NCBI GenBank assembly: GCA_029246685.1
Contig: JAQWMR010000008.1
Span: 1 to 64,000, forward strand
DNA: 64,000 nt
Direction: 5' to 3'
Source of the DNA: Acidimicrobiales bacterium
GTDB taxonomy: Bacteria; Actinomycetota; Acidimicrobiia; Acidimicrobiales; Aldehydirespiratoraceae
Shown here: one piece after another, positions 33,465-41,588 of the stretch
Numbering within the stretch: the stretch's first letter is position 1
How the letters are laid out: the number at the start of each line of letters is the position of its first letter
The notes under the pieces: generated by a model
Told to the model about the DNA's origin: nothing
Seen by the model: the letters and a program-made list of their open reading frames with translations, nothing else
Databases searched by the model: none
Position numbers and translations under genes: made by a program

Positions 33465-35135
33465 GTGTCGTTTGAAGCAAACATCGCCGACGTCTTCGAG
33501 ACGATCGCCGCGCGCGTGCCCGAGCGGGAAGCGATCATCACCCCCGAGCGGCGTCTGACCTTCGCCGAAATCAGCGACCGGTCGAACCGGCTGGCGAACT
33601 ACCTCATCGAGCGAGGCATCCGTTGCCACACCGAGCGGGACCAGCTCGAGCCGTGGGAATCCGGCCAGGACCATGTCGCCCTCTACCTGGTCAACGGGTC
33701 TGAGTACATGGAAGGGATGCTGGCTGCGTGGAAGGCGCGGGGCGTGTCGCTCAATGTCAACTACCGCTACATCGCTGAGGAGCTGACGTCGTTGCTCACC
33801 GACGCGTCCGCCAAGGCGATCATCTACCACGCTCGCTTCGCGCCGGTCATTGCCGAGATCAGGGCCGAGCTGCCGCTACTCAACTCGCTCATCCAAGTAG
33901 CCGACGACAGCGACGAAGCGCTGCTCGATGGGGCCGTCGACTATGAGACCGCACTCGCCGCTGCCGCGCCGACGCTTCCCGACCTCGAGCGCTCGCCGGA
34001 TGATCTCTACATGGTCTACACGGGCGGCACGACCGGGCTGCCGAAGGGCGTGCTCTGGCGCCAGGCCGACATCTGGGTGGGCGCCATGGGCGGGGCCGAC
34101 CCCCGCAACGGCGCCGAGTACGACAGCTACGAGGCTGTCGCGACCGCGGCGACCGAGGAACGGATCTACCCGTACATGATTGCGGCGCCGCTGATGCACG
34201 GCGGTGGCCAGTGGCTGGCGTGGCTGGCCTGGGTGGGCGGCGACCCCGTGGTGTTCGGCGAGGTCGTCGACCGGCTCGACCCGGCCGACCTGCTCCGAAC
34301 GGTCGAGCGGGAGCAGTGCTCGTTCATGATCGTGATCGGCAACGCGTTCGGTCGGCCGATCCTCGACGAGCTCAATCGAGGAATCGACGCCGGCGAGCCC
34401 TACGACTTCTCGTCGATGCGAGTGCTGTCGACCGGTGCGGCCGCGATGACAACAGGCGTAAAGGAGGAGTTCCTCCAACACAACCCGAAGCTACGGGTCA
34501 TCGACTCTGTCGGCGCGTCGGAGAGCGGCACGCAGGGCCGCAACGTCTCGACCGACGGGGCCGAGGTCGAGGCCAGCATCTTCGCTCCTGGACCGGGCAG
34601 CGGGATCGTGAGTGAGGACCTGACCGGGCCGGCGGCACCATCGGCCGGCGCGACGGGCTGGTTGTCTCGCACCGGTCGGATCCCGCTCGGGTATCTCGGC
34701 GATGCCGACAAAACCGCGCGCACGTTCCCGACGATCGCCGGCATTCGCTACTCCATCCCCGGCGACCGAGCCGAGTGGCTCGCCGACGGTCGACTGAAGC
34801 TGCTCGGGCGCGACTCTGTCTGCATCAACACCGGCGGCGAGAAGGTCTTCGTCGAGGAAGTGGAGGCGGTGCTCCACGCCCATCCGGCGGTGCGCGATGC
34901 CGTCGTCGTCGGCCGCCCGAACGAGCGTTGGGGCAATGAGGTCTGCGCGGTCATCTCCACGAGCGCTGCCGTCACCACCGAGGAACTGATCGACCACTGT
35001 GACGGGCAGTTGGCCCGCTACAAGCTTCCGCGTACCGTGATCGCCGTCCCCGAGGTCGTTCGCGGCCCCAATGGCAAGGCCGACTATCGATGGGCTGCGC
35101 AGGTCGCAGTCGAACAACAGGAGAACGAGACATGA
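33465..35135 (+). CDS. Acyl-CoA synthetase, FadD17/FadD19-like
   Basis: ANL ligase of 556 aa starting at GTG 33465, with TACCGT 8 bases before it. The P-loop YTGGTTGLPKGVLWRQAD is near residues 184-201. Its TGG and WRQ residues are characteristic of the FadD17/FadD19 group that activates sterol side-chain carboxylates. The C-terminal domain contains GRDSVCINTGGEKVF and the lysine in NGKADYRW. It is coupled to the MFE2-like dehydrogenase by an ATGA overlap. Substrate assignment rests on motif similarity and context. Confidence 0.91.
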   Translation: MSFEANIADVFETIAARVPEREAIITPERRLTFAEISDRSNRLANYLIERGIRCHTERDQLEPWESGQDHVALYLVNGSEYMEGMLAAWKARGVSLNVNYRYIAEELTSLLTDASAKAIIYHARFAPVIAEIRAELPLLNSLIQVADDSDEALLDGAVDYETALAAAAPTLPDLERSPDDLYMVYTGGTTGLPKGVLWRQADIWVGAMGGADPRNGAEYDSYEAVATAATEERIYPYMIAAPLMHGGGQWLAWLAWVGGDPVVFGEVVDRLDPADLLRTVEREQCSFMIVIGNAFGRPILDELNRGIDAGEPYDFSSMRVLSTGAAAMTTGVKEEFLQHNPKLRVIDSVGASESGTQGRNVSTDGAEVEASIFAPGPGSGIVSEDLTGPAAPSAGATGWLSRTGRIPLGYLGDADKTARTFPTIAGIRYSIPGDRAEWLADGRLKLLGRDSVCINTGGEKVFVEEVEAVLHAHPAVRDAVVVGRPNERWGNEVCAVISTSAAVTTEELIDHCDGQLARYKLPRTVIAVPEVVRGPNGKADYRWAAQVAVEQQENET

Positions 35136-36043
35136 GCGATGAGCTTCGTTTCGATGAGCGGGCTGCGATCATCACCGGTGCCGGCAACGGCCTGGGCAAG
35201 GCCCACGCCCTCGAGCTCGCCCGCCGCGGCGCGATGGTCGTGGTGAACGACCTCGGTGGTGCCGTCGACGGTTCCGGCAATGACACCTCCGCCGCCCAGG
35301 CCGTCGTGGATGAGATCAAGGCCGCTGGCGGCATCGCCGTCGCCAACACGGGCTCGGTGACCGACCCGGCCGCCGCCAAGAGGATGACCGAGCAGGCGAT
35401 CGACGAGTTCGGCCGTCTCGACATCGTGGTGAACAACGCGGGCATCCTGCGCGACAAGGCGTTCCACAACTCGGACCTCGAGAACTGGCAGGCCGTGATC
35501 GACGTGCATCTGACCGGCGCGTACAACGTCACCCTGCCGGCGTACCAGCACATGCGCGAGCAGGGCTCCGGCCGCATCGTGATGACATCGTCGCCTGCCG
35601 GTCTCTACGGCAACTTCGGCCAGACCAACTACAGCTCCGCGAAGATGGGCCTCGTCGGTTTCGCCCGAGCAATCAAGCAGGAAGGCGGCCGCAAGGGCGT
35701 CTCCGCCAACGTCATTGCGCCCACGGCCGACACCCGCATGACGGAAGGTCTGCTCGGCACGCTCGCGGACGACACGCCACCCGAGCTGATCACCGCCGTT
35801 GTGGGCTACCTGTGCCACGACAGCTGTGAGCTCAACGGCGAGGTGCTCGCGTGCGCCGGCGGCCGTGTAGCCCGCGTCTTCGTCGGGGCGACACCCGGCA
35901 TCTTCGACCGCAACCTCACGATCGACATGGTGGCGGAGAACATCGAGGAGATCTGTGCCGAGGAGGGCTACACGGTCCCCGACAACGTCGGCGACGAGAT
36001 GGGCCTCATCCTCGAGGGCCTCAAGGCCAACCCGAAGGACTGA
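35132..36043 (+). CDS. Short-chain dehydrogenase, MFE2/HSD17B4-like 3-hydroxyacyl-CoA dehydrogenase
   Basis: SDR of 303 aa. The cofactor loop is TGAGNGLGKAHALELARRGA, followed by VVNDLGGAVDGSG (NAD-preferring Asp) and NNAGILRDKAF. Catalytic Ser is in MTSSPAG and the Tyr-Lys pair in NYSSAK near residues 169-173. The C-terminal extension (YLCHDSCELNGEVLACAGGR) matches the dehydrogenase domain of peroxisomal multifunctional enzyme type 2 and the bacterial sterol enzyme Hsd4B, here without the hydratase domain. It probably oxidises 3-hydroxyacyl-CoA made in the FadD19-like pathway. Confidence 0.92.
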   Translation: MSDELRFDERAAIITGAGNGLGKAHALELARRGAMVVVNDLGGAVDGSGNDTSAAQAVVDEIKAAGGIAVANTGSVTDPAAAKRMTEQAIDEFGRLDIVVNNAGILRDKAFHNSDLENWQAVIDVHLTGAYNVTLPAYQHMREQGSGRIVMTSSPAGLYGNFGQTNYSSAKMGLVGFARAIKQEGGRKGVSANVIAPTADTRMTEGLLGTLADDTPPELITAVVGYLCHDSCELNGEVLACAGGRVARVFVGATPGIFDRNLTIDMVAENIEEICAEEGYTVPDNVGDEMGLILEGLKANPKD

Positions 36044-36047
36044 GCGA

Positions 36048-36806
36048 CTAGCGACCCAACCAGGTCGGGTCGCGCTTTTGCAGAAACGCGGCGACTCCTT
36101 CCTTCATATCGTCGGACTCCATCACCGCTGCCTGGCCGCGAACCGTCGCCGACCAACCTTCGTCGTCGGTGCCCGACAACAGCGAGTTGACGGCCTGAAG
36201 GGTCTGCTGCACGGAAGTCGGGCTGTTGGCGGCGATCGTTTCAGCGAGGGAGACGGCTTCGGTCAGCGCGCTCCCCTTCTCGACGACTCGATTCACGAAG
36301 CCGATCTCGGCAGCGCGGGACGCACCGATCTCGGCGCCGGTGAGAAGGAGCTCCTTCGCGATGTTCGGCGGAACGAGACGGGCAGTACGGAAGAGCGCGC
36401 CGCTGTTGGCGATCACGCCGCGCCTCACCTCGGGGAGCGCGAACCGGGCATCGGCCGCGGCGACGACCATGTCGCTGGCCATGCAGATCTCGAAGCCGCC
36501 TCCGAACGCAAGGCCCTCGACTGCGGCGATCAGCGGCTTGGTAAGGCGCCGCCGGATGATGCCGTACTCGCCGCCGCGCTCGGTGCCGCGGCCAGGGCCG
36601 TCCTTCAGATCGGTGCCGGCGCAGAAGAGGTTCGGGCCGCCGGTGATGATGGCGACCCACTGATCGGGGTCATCCTCGAAGTCGTTGAACGCCGCGTCGA
36701 TGCCAGCGGCGACGTCGGCGTTGACCGCGTTGCGCTTCTCCTCGCGGGTGATCGTGACGACCGTGACCCGACCCCGCTGTTCGACCTGGACGACATCGCT
36801 GCTCAT
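36048..36806 (-). CDS. Enoyl-CoA hydratase/isomerase
   Basis: Crotonase of 252 aa. N-terminal TITREEKRNAVNADVAAGID; oxyanion hole at LFCAGTDLKDG and AVEGLAFGGGFEICMASD, the latter holding the usual acidic residue region; then FALPEVRRGVIANSGAL. The last 15 residues (GVAAFLQKRDPTWLGR) are the standard trimer-contact tail. Start at ATG 36806, since the upstream frame overlaps the divergent kinase-like gene region. Convergent with the SDR gene. Confidence 0.93.
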   Translation of the reverse strand: MSSDVVQVEQRGRVTVVTITREEKRNAVNADVAAGIDAAFNDFEDDPDQWVAIITGGPNLFCAGTDLKDGPGRGTERGGEYGIIRRRLTKPLIAAVEGLAFGGGFEICMASDMVVAAADARFALPEVRRGVIANSGALFRTARLVPPNIAKELLLTGAEIGASRAAEIGFVNRVVEKGSALTEAVSLAETIAANSPTSVQQTLQAVNSLLSGTDDEGWSATVRGQAAVMESDDMKEGVAAFLQKRDPTWLGR

Positions 36807-36879
36807 GAGCGGATTGTCGCGCACGCACGCGTCTGACACCCGTGTCCAGGTTGGGGCACACTGACCGCATGAGTCTGAC

Positions 36880-37959
36880 ATGAGTGACTTCATCCGAAAC
36901 AGCGATCCGGATCAGGATGCCGAGCGTACGAAGGGTCTCATCGACCCGGCGAAGCTGGGTGACTGGATGGACGAGCAGGGTCTTCCCGGCGCGGGCGAGC
37001 CGATCGCGGCGCGCTTCGTTTCCGGCGGTGCGAGCAACGAGATCTTCGAGATTCGTCGAGGCGACGACCGTTGGGCGCTCCGGCGACCGCCGCGTGTGGT
37101 CCCCAAGGGACGCAACGAGACGATGCTGCGCGAGTACCGGATCATTCAGGCGCTCACCGATACCGACGTGCCGCACTGTCGAGCGTGGGGCGCGTGTGAG
37201 GACACATCCGTGCTGGGGTCGACGTTCTATCTGATGGAGTTCGTGGACGGTTGGTCGCCGATCAGCGAGCCGGAGTGGCCCGAACCGTTCTTCTCGGATC
37301 TCGACACCCGCCCGGCGCTCGCCTACGAGTTGGTGGACGCGATCGCCAAGCTGTCCAACGTCGACTGGCAAGCCCGCGGGCTGGACGAGCTCGGCCGACC
37401 AGATGGGTTCCACGACCGCCAGGTCGACCGATGGCAGGCCCACCTGGATGCATTCTCGTTCCGCGAGATCCCCGGGCTGGACGAGGCTGCGGCATGGCTA
37501 CGCGATCGCCGGCCCCGGAGCTACACGCCGGGGATCATGCATGGCGACTATCAGTTCGCCAATGTGATGTTCCACCACGGCGGGCCCGCTCGGATGGCCG
37601 CCATCGTGGACTGGGAGATGGGCACGATCGGCGACCCGCTGCTCGATCTCGCCTGGGTCGTCATGGGATGGCCCGACGAGGACGAGGATCGCGGCGGTTC
37701 GGGCTATGTCGACTACACCGGCATGCCCAACAAGGCAGACCTGCTGGAGCGCTACGCGACCGTCTCGGGTCGCGACGTGGACGAGATCGATTACTACGTG
37801 ATCCTCGCCCGGTACAAGATGGCGATCGTTCTCGAGGGCGGCTACGCCAGGTACGTCCAGGGCGGCGCCGACAACGAGAAAATGGCCGCATTCGGCGGCG
37901 TTGTACTCGACATGGCGGCCAACGCGGCCGAGCTCGTGCGCACAACCGGCCTGCGCTGA
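36880..37959 (+). CDS. Aminoglycoside-phosphotransferase-fold kinase (ACAD10/11 N-domain type)
   Basis: Kinase-fold protein of 359 aa. Glycine-rich entry FVSGGASNEIFEIRRGDDRW, catalytic loop MHGDYQFANVMF near residues 220-231, and metal-binding VDWEMGTIGDPLLDLAW near 245. This is the stand-alone version of the domain fused to acyl-CoA dehydrogenase in human ACAD10/ACAD11 and similar to mycobacterial FadE36. In the human pair it phosphorylates 4-hydroxyacyl-CoA before elimination. The enoyl-CoA hydratase and dehydrogenases nearby suit that role. A 4-codon frame (ATG 36869 to TGA 36883) overlaps the start as ATGA. Confidence 0.9.
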   Translation: MSDFIRNSDPDQDAERTKGLIDPAKLGDWMDEQGLPGAGEPIAARFVSGGASNEIFEIRRGDDRWALRRPPRVVPKGRNETMLREYRIIQALTDTDVPHCRAWGACEDTSVLGSTFYLMEFVDGWSPISEPEWPEPFFSDLDTRPALAYELVDAIAKLSNVDWQARGLDELGRPDGFHDRQVDRWQAHLDAFSFREIPGLDEAAAWLRDRRPRSYTPGIMHGDYQFANVMFHHGGPARMAAIVDWEMGTIGDPLLDLAWVVMGWPDEDEDRGGSGYVDYTGMPNKADLLERYATVSGRDVDEIDYYVILARYKMAIVLEGGYARYVQGGADNEKMAAFGGVVLDMAANAAELVRTTGLR

Positions 37960-37964
37960 AGCCG

Positions 37965-39129
37965 TCAGCTCACCGAGAACTCGGGCAGCTCGATCTCGCC
38001 CTCGCCGTTGGTCAGACCGGCGATGTAGGCCTCGAGCCAGACGATCTGCACCGCCTCGGCAATGAGGCCCGTGCGGGCAGCCGCGACATCGGACTCGGCG
38101 GCCGCCTTCGCATTGATGAGGGCCGTTGCCTGGACCGTCTCGAGGAACGACGAGCTGACGTCGAGCAGTTGGTCATAGCTCTTCTGGCTGAAGCCCTGGA
38201 CGGACAGGCCGCCGCTCCAGACACCGCGGCCACGAGGGATAGCCGCGTCCTGCACCGGCAGTAGCTCCGCGACGAGCTCCGGATCCGGCGGATCGTCACT
38301 GTTCAGCGCCGCTTGGAAGCCACGAGCTCAGGGAGAACCGCGAGCTTTGGCGTTGTGTAGACGCAGTCGAACAGCCCGCCGCAGTTGATCTAGAACTGGG
38401 GCGACGCTTCGACTCCCTCTGCGGCGCCTCGAGGATCTGGAGCATGTAGCCGCGGTTGTAGCCGAAGTTGTCGGTGATCCCGGGGGTCGGATCCTCGCCC
38501 TCGACGGCCGACAGGGTGTCAAAGAGCGCCGCGCGCGTTGCGGCCAGGATCGCGGCGTCGTCGCCGTCGATTGCGTCGAGGCGCGCCGTCGCTCGCTCGA
38601 CAACTCCCGCGAAACCGTCCTCCGTCGGCGGCGAGGAGAACCCGACGAGCAGCGCCTCCGGTTGGGCGGCAGCGATCTCGCCGCGGAGCGAGCGGCCACC
38701 GAAGTAGCCCGAGAGGTGCAGCATCCACATGAGTTCCTGCTGCCGCTCGGGCGTTGTGCCGGCGAAGATCTCATCGAAGACCGTCACCGGCACGCTGCCG
38801 ACGAGGAACCGTTCCATCTCCGGCTCCTCGCCATCGGCAAGGGACGCGACGTAGTCCTGGGCGAGCTCGTCGAGGGCGTCGGAGGCGGCGACGGACACAT
38901 CGTTCTCCCAGAACGGATGGTCGAAAAGCGTGACGCCGACGGTCGTGGGCGCGGGCTCGGTCGTGGGTGGCTCCGTGTCTGTTGGCTCGGTATCGGTCGG
39001 TTCGGTGTCCGTCGGCTCGTCATCGGACGGCGCCGATGTTGTGGTCGACGGTTAGCCCGCCTCGTCGGATGCGTCGCCGCACCCGCCCGGAGGCACAGCA
39101 GCACCGGCAAGGACGGCGATATATCGCAT
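37965..39129 (-). pseudogene. Decayed lipoprotein gene (several nonsense and frameshift lesions)
   Basis: Reading from 39129, MRYIAVLAGAAVPPGGCGDA resembles a lipoprotein signal. An in-frame TAA follows at 39054-39052. The same frame then continues with a Thr/Glu/Pro linker (DEPTDTEPTDTEPTDTEP) and a globular part (FDHPFWENDVSVAASDALDE ... NFGYNRGYMLQILEAPQ). A frameshift near 38410 leads to ASPQF, then TAG (38392-38390), then INCGGLFDCVYTTPKLAVLP. A second frameshift near 38300 leads to ELLPVQDAAIPRGRGVWSGG and the final ELPEFSVS. All three frames are used. Coding similarity to a known family is not recognised. TAGTGT remains 7 bases before the ATG. Confidence 0.75.
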
Positions 39130-39285
39130 GCCTTCGACACTATGCGCTGGCCTGTGGCCAATCACTCCGACGGCCTCGTCGACGGTTCGACCGGACGTAC
39201 TCCGAGTCGTATGATCCGAACCCGACCCTACTGTCAGACGACCCGAGATACGGGCGTACTGGCGGTGCCGTTCGAGGGAGGCATC

Positions 39286-40599
39286 GTGGCGATCGATTTC
39301 GACGTCGAGCCGGAGTTCCAGGAGAAGCTGGACTGGATCACCGAGTTCGTGAAGACGGAGGTCGAGCCGCTCGACCTCTACTTCCGAGGGGAGGTCTCGC
39401 CGTTCGACAAGAGCCACGAGGTCGCACAAGGGCTCGTCCGTCCGCTCCAGGAGACGGTCCGCGAACAGGGCCTCTGGGCCTGTCATATCGGGCCCGAGCT
39501 CGGCGGCGGAGGTTACGGCCAAGTCAGCCTCGCCCTCATGAACGAGATTCTCGGTCGCTCCTCGTGGGCGCCCTCGGTGTTTGGCTGCCAGGCACCGGAC
39601 TCGGGCAACGCCGAGGTCCTCGCCCACTACGGCACCGACGAGCAGAGAGAGCAATACCTCGCACCGCTCCTGCGCGGCGAGATCTCCACGACCTACGCGA
39701 TGACCGAGCCGCAGGCCGGATCTGATCCGGGTCAGTTCACCTGTGCGGCGGTGCGCGATGGCGACGAGTGGGTCATCAACGGCGAGAAGTGGTTCGCGTC
39801 CAACTTCGTCTATGCCGAGTTCATGATCGTCATGCTGGTGACGAATCCGGACGTGCCGATCTACAAGGGCTCGTCGATGATGCTCGTGCCCAAGGACGCG
39901 CCCGGTCTCGAGCTCGTTCGCAACGTGCACCTCGGCAGCGGCTCGTCCGGCGACGACGCCGGCCACGCGTACCTGCGTTTCAACGACGTCCGGGTTCCGG
40001 CCGACCACCTGCTCGGCGACGAAGGCTCCGGCTTCAAGATCGCGCAGACTCGTCTCGGCGGTGGCCGCGTCCACCACGGAATGCGCTCCGTCGGCATGGC
40101 CCAGCGGGCGCTCGACATGATGTGCGAGCGGGTGCTCTCACGCGAGACGAAGGGATCGCTAATCGGCGAGAAGCAGTCGATCCAGCACTGGGTCGCGGAC
40201 TCCTGGGTGCAGATCCAGCAATTCCGACTCCAGGTGCTCCATACGGCGTGGCTAATCGACAAGGAGGGGGGCGACTACGCCAAGATCCGCCAACACGTCG
40301 CCGGTGTGAAGGTCGCCACTCCGAAGGTCCTCCTCGATGTGGTGTACCGGGCGCTGCACGCCCACGGCTCACTCGGCGTCACGAACGAGATGCCCCTGAT
40401 CAGCATGTGGATGGCGGCGCCGGTGATGGGTATCGCCGACGGCCCCACCGAGGTGCACAAGGACACCATCGCGAAGACCGTGTTGAAGCAGTACACGCCG
40501 TACGAGGGGCTGTTCCCATCCCAGCACATCCCCACCCGTGCGGCCGAGGCCCGCTCGCATGTCGAAGCACGCATCGAGAACGAGATCGCGAACCTGTGA
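39286..40599 (+). CDS. Acyl-CoA dehydrogenase, long N-terminus type (ACAD10/11-like)
   Basis: FAD enzyme of 437 aa from GTG 39286 behind GGGAGG. It has FVKTEVEPLDLYFRGEVSPF, the flavin motif YAMTEPQAGSDPGQF, INGEKWFASNFVYAEFMIVM, and LGGGRVHHGMRSVGMAQRAL. The C-terminus carries ADGPTEVHKDTIAKTVLKQY. This is the ACAD11-like class that acts on large or 4-substituted acyl-CoAs. It is the first gene of a coupled four-gene operon (GTGA, ATGA, ATGA overlaps). Confidence 0.93.
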   Translation: MAIDFDVEPEFQEKLDWITEFVKTEVEPLDLYFRGEVSPFDKSHEVAQGLVRPLQETVREQGLWACHIGPELGGGGYGQVSLALMNEILGRSSWAPSVFGCQAPDSGNAEVLAHYGTDEQREQYLAPLLRGEISTTYAMTEPQAGSDPGQFTCAAVRDGDEWVINGEKWFASNFVYAEFMIVMLVTNPDVPIYKGSSMMLVPKDAPGLELVRNVHLGSGSSGDDAGHAYLRFNDVRVPADHLLGDEGSGFKIAQTRLGGGRVHHGMRSVGMAQRALDMMCERVLSRETKGSLIGEKQSIQHWVADSWVQIQQFRLQVLHTAWLIDKEGGDYAKIRQHVAGVKVATPKVLLDVVYRALHAHGSLGVTNEMPLISMWMAAPVMGIADGPTEVHKDTIAKTVLKQYTPYEGLFPSQHIPTRAAEARSHVEARIENEIANL

Positions 40600-41588
40600 T
40601 CCCGCTCGACGGCCCGTTCTACGACCAGCTCTCTGTGGGCCAGGAGCTCCCGCGCCAGCCGTCGATCACCCTCGACGACGGCATGGCCGCGCTCTACCAG
40701 AGTTGGGTCGGTGAGCGCCTCCCAATGGCACTCGACGCAACGGTCTCCGAAGCCGTCACCGGGCGGCCCGGGCGGCTCGTGAGCGCCGGCTTGCTCATGC
40801 AACTGTCGATCGGGCTCAGCACCACGATCAGCCGCCGGGCGATCGCCAATCTCTTCTATCGGGACATTCGCATCCTGCGACCGGTCTTCATCGGCGACTC
40901 GATCGCCACCCAGGTGACGGTCGCCGCGCTGGCCGACGGATCGCACAAGAAAGGTCGACCCCGCAGGGGCAAGGTCCTCGTCGACATCGCCACCACCGCC
41001 AACAACGAGAAGGCGATCGAGTACCAACGGTGCCCGATGCTGCCCCAGGCCGAGCACGACAATGCTCCTGAGCCAGACAGTGCCCCGGGCCACGCCGATG
41101 ACCTCGGCGAGAGGGATGACCTCGACCTCGAGTCCTACGCCGCGCTCGTACCTGCGGAGTGGGACTTCGCGCCGCTCGGTCCGGCGACCGACTGGGCCGT
41201 CGGGGAGACCATCGTCGACCCGATGCGGGACATGATCGACAACGCGACCGGCATGGTCCGACTGACGCACAACCTCGCGATGGTGCATCGAGATGTCGAG
41301 ACATCGCCCTATCCAGAGCGCCTCGTCTACGGCGGCCATGTCGTCGGCCTCGCTCAGGCGTCGCTGTCGCGGGTCCTGCCGGGGATGGCAACCGTTGTGG
41401 GGTGGCACGGGTGCGACCACACGGGACCGGCGTTCGAGGGCGACCTGCTGTCGTTCTCGCATCACCTCGAAGCCGTGACTTCCGCCGGCTCCGGCCGAGC
41501 GTTCGCGGTCAACGTGGAGGGGTTCGCCCACCGTGACGACGAGAAAACCAAGATCCTCGACTGGACGCTCGTGGCGGTGGCGCCATGA
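40596..41588 (+). CDS. MaoC-like (double hot-dog) acyl dehydratase/hydratase
   Basis: Protein of 330 aa made of two hot-dog halves joined by an acidic linker (DNAPEPDSAPGHADDLGERD). The C-terminal half holds the candidate hydratase-2-type motif: DNATGMVRLTHNLAMVH followed by ERLVYGGHVVGLAQ. The first half is likely structural. It would hydrate the enoyl-CoA made by the dehydrogenase encoded immediately upstream. GTG start overlaps that gene's stop, and its own stop overlaps the next ATG. Confidence 0.86.
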   Translation: MIPLDGPFYDQLSVGQELPRQPSITLDDGMAALYQSWVGERLPMALDATVSEAVTGRPGRLVSAGLLMQLSIGLSTTISRRAIANLFYRDIRILRPVFIGDSIATQVTVAALADGSHKKGRPRRGKVLVDIATTANNEKAIEYQRCPMLPQAEHDNAPEPDSAPGHADDLGERDDLDLESYAALVPAEWDFAPLGPATDWAVGETIVDPMRDMIDNATGMVRLTHNLAMVHRDVETSPYPERLVYGGHVVGLAQASLSRVLPGMATVVGWHGCDHTGPAFEGDLLSFSHHLEAVTSAGSGRAFAVNVEGFAHRDDEKTKILDWTLVAVAP

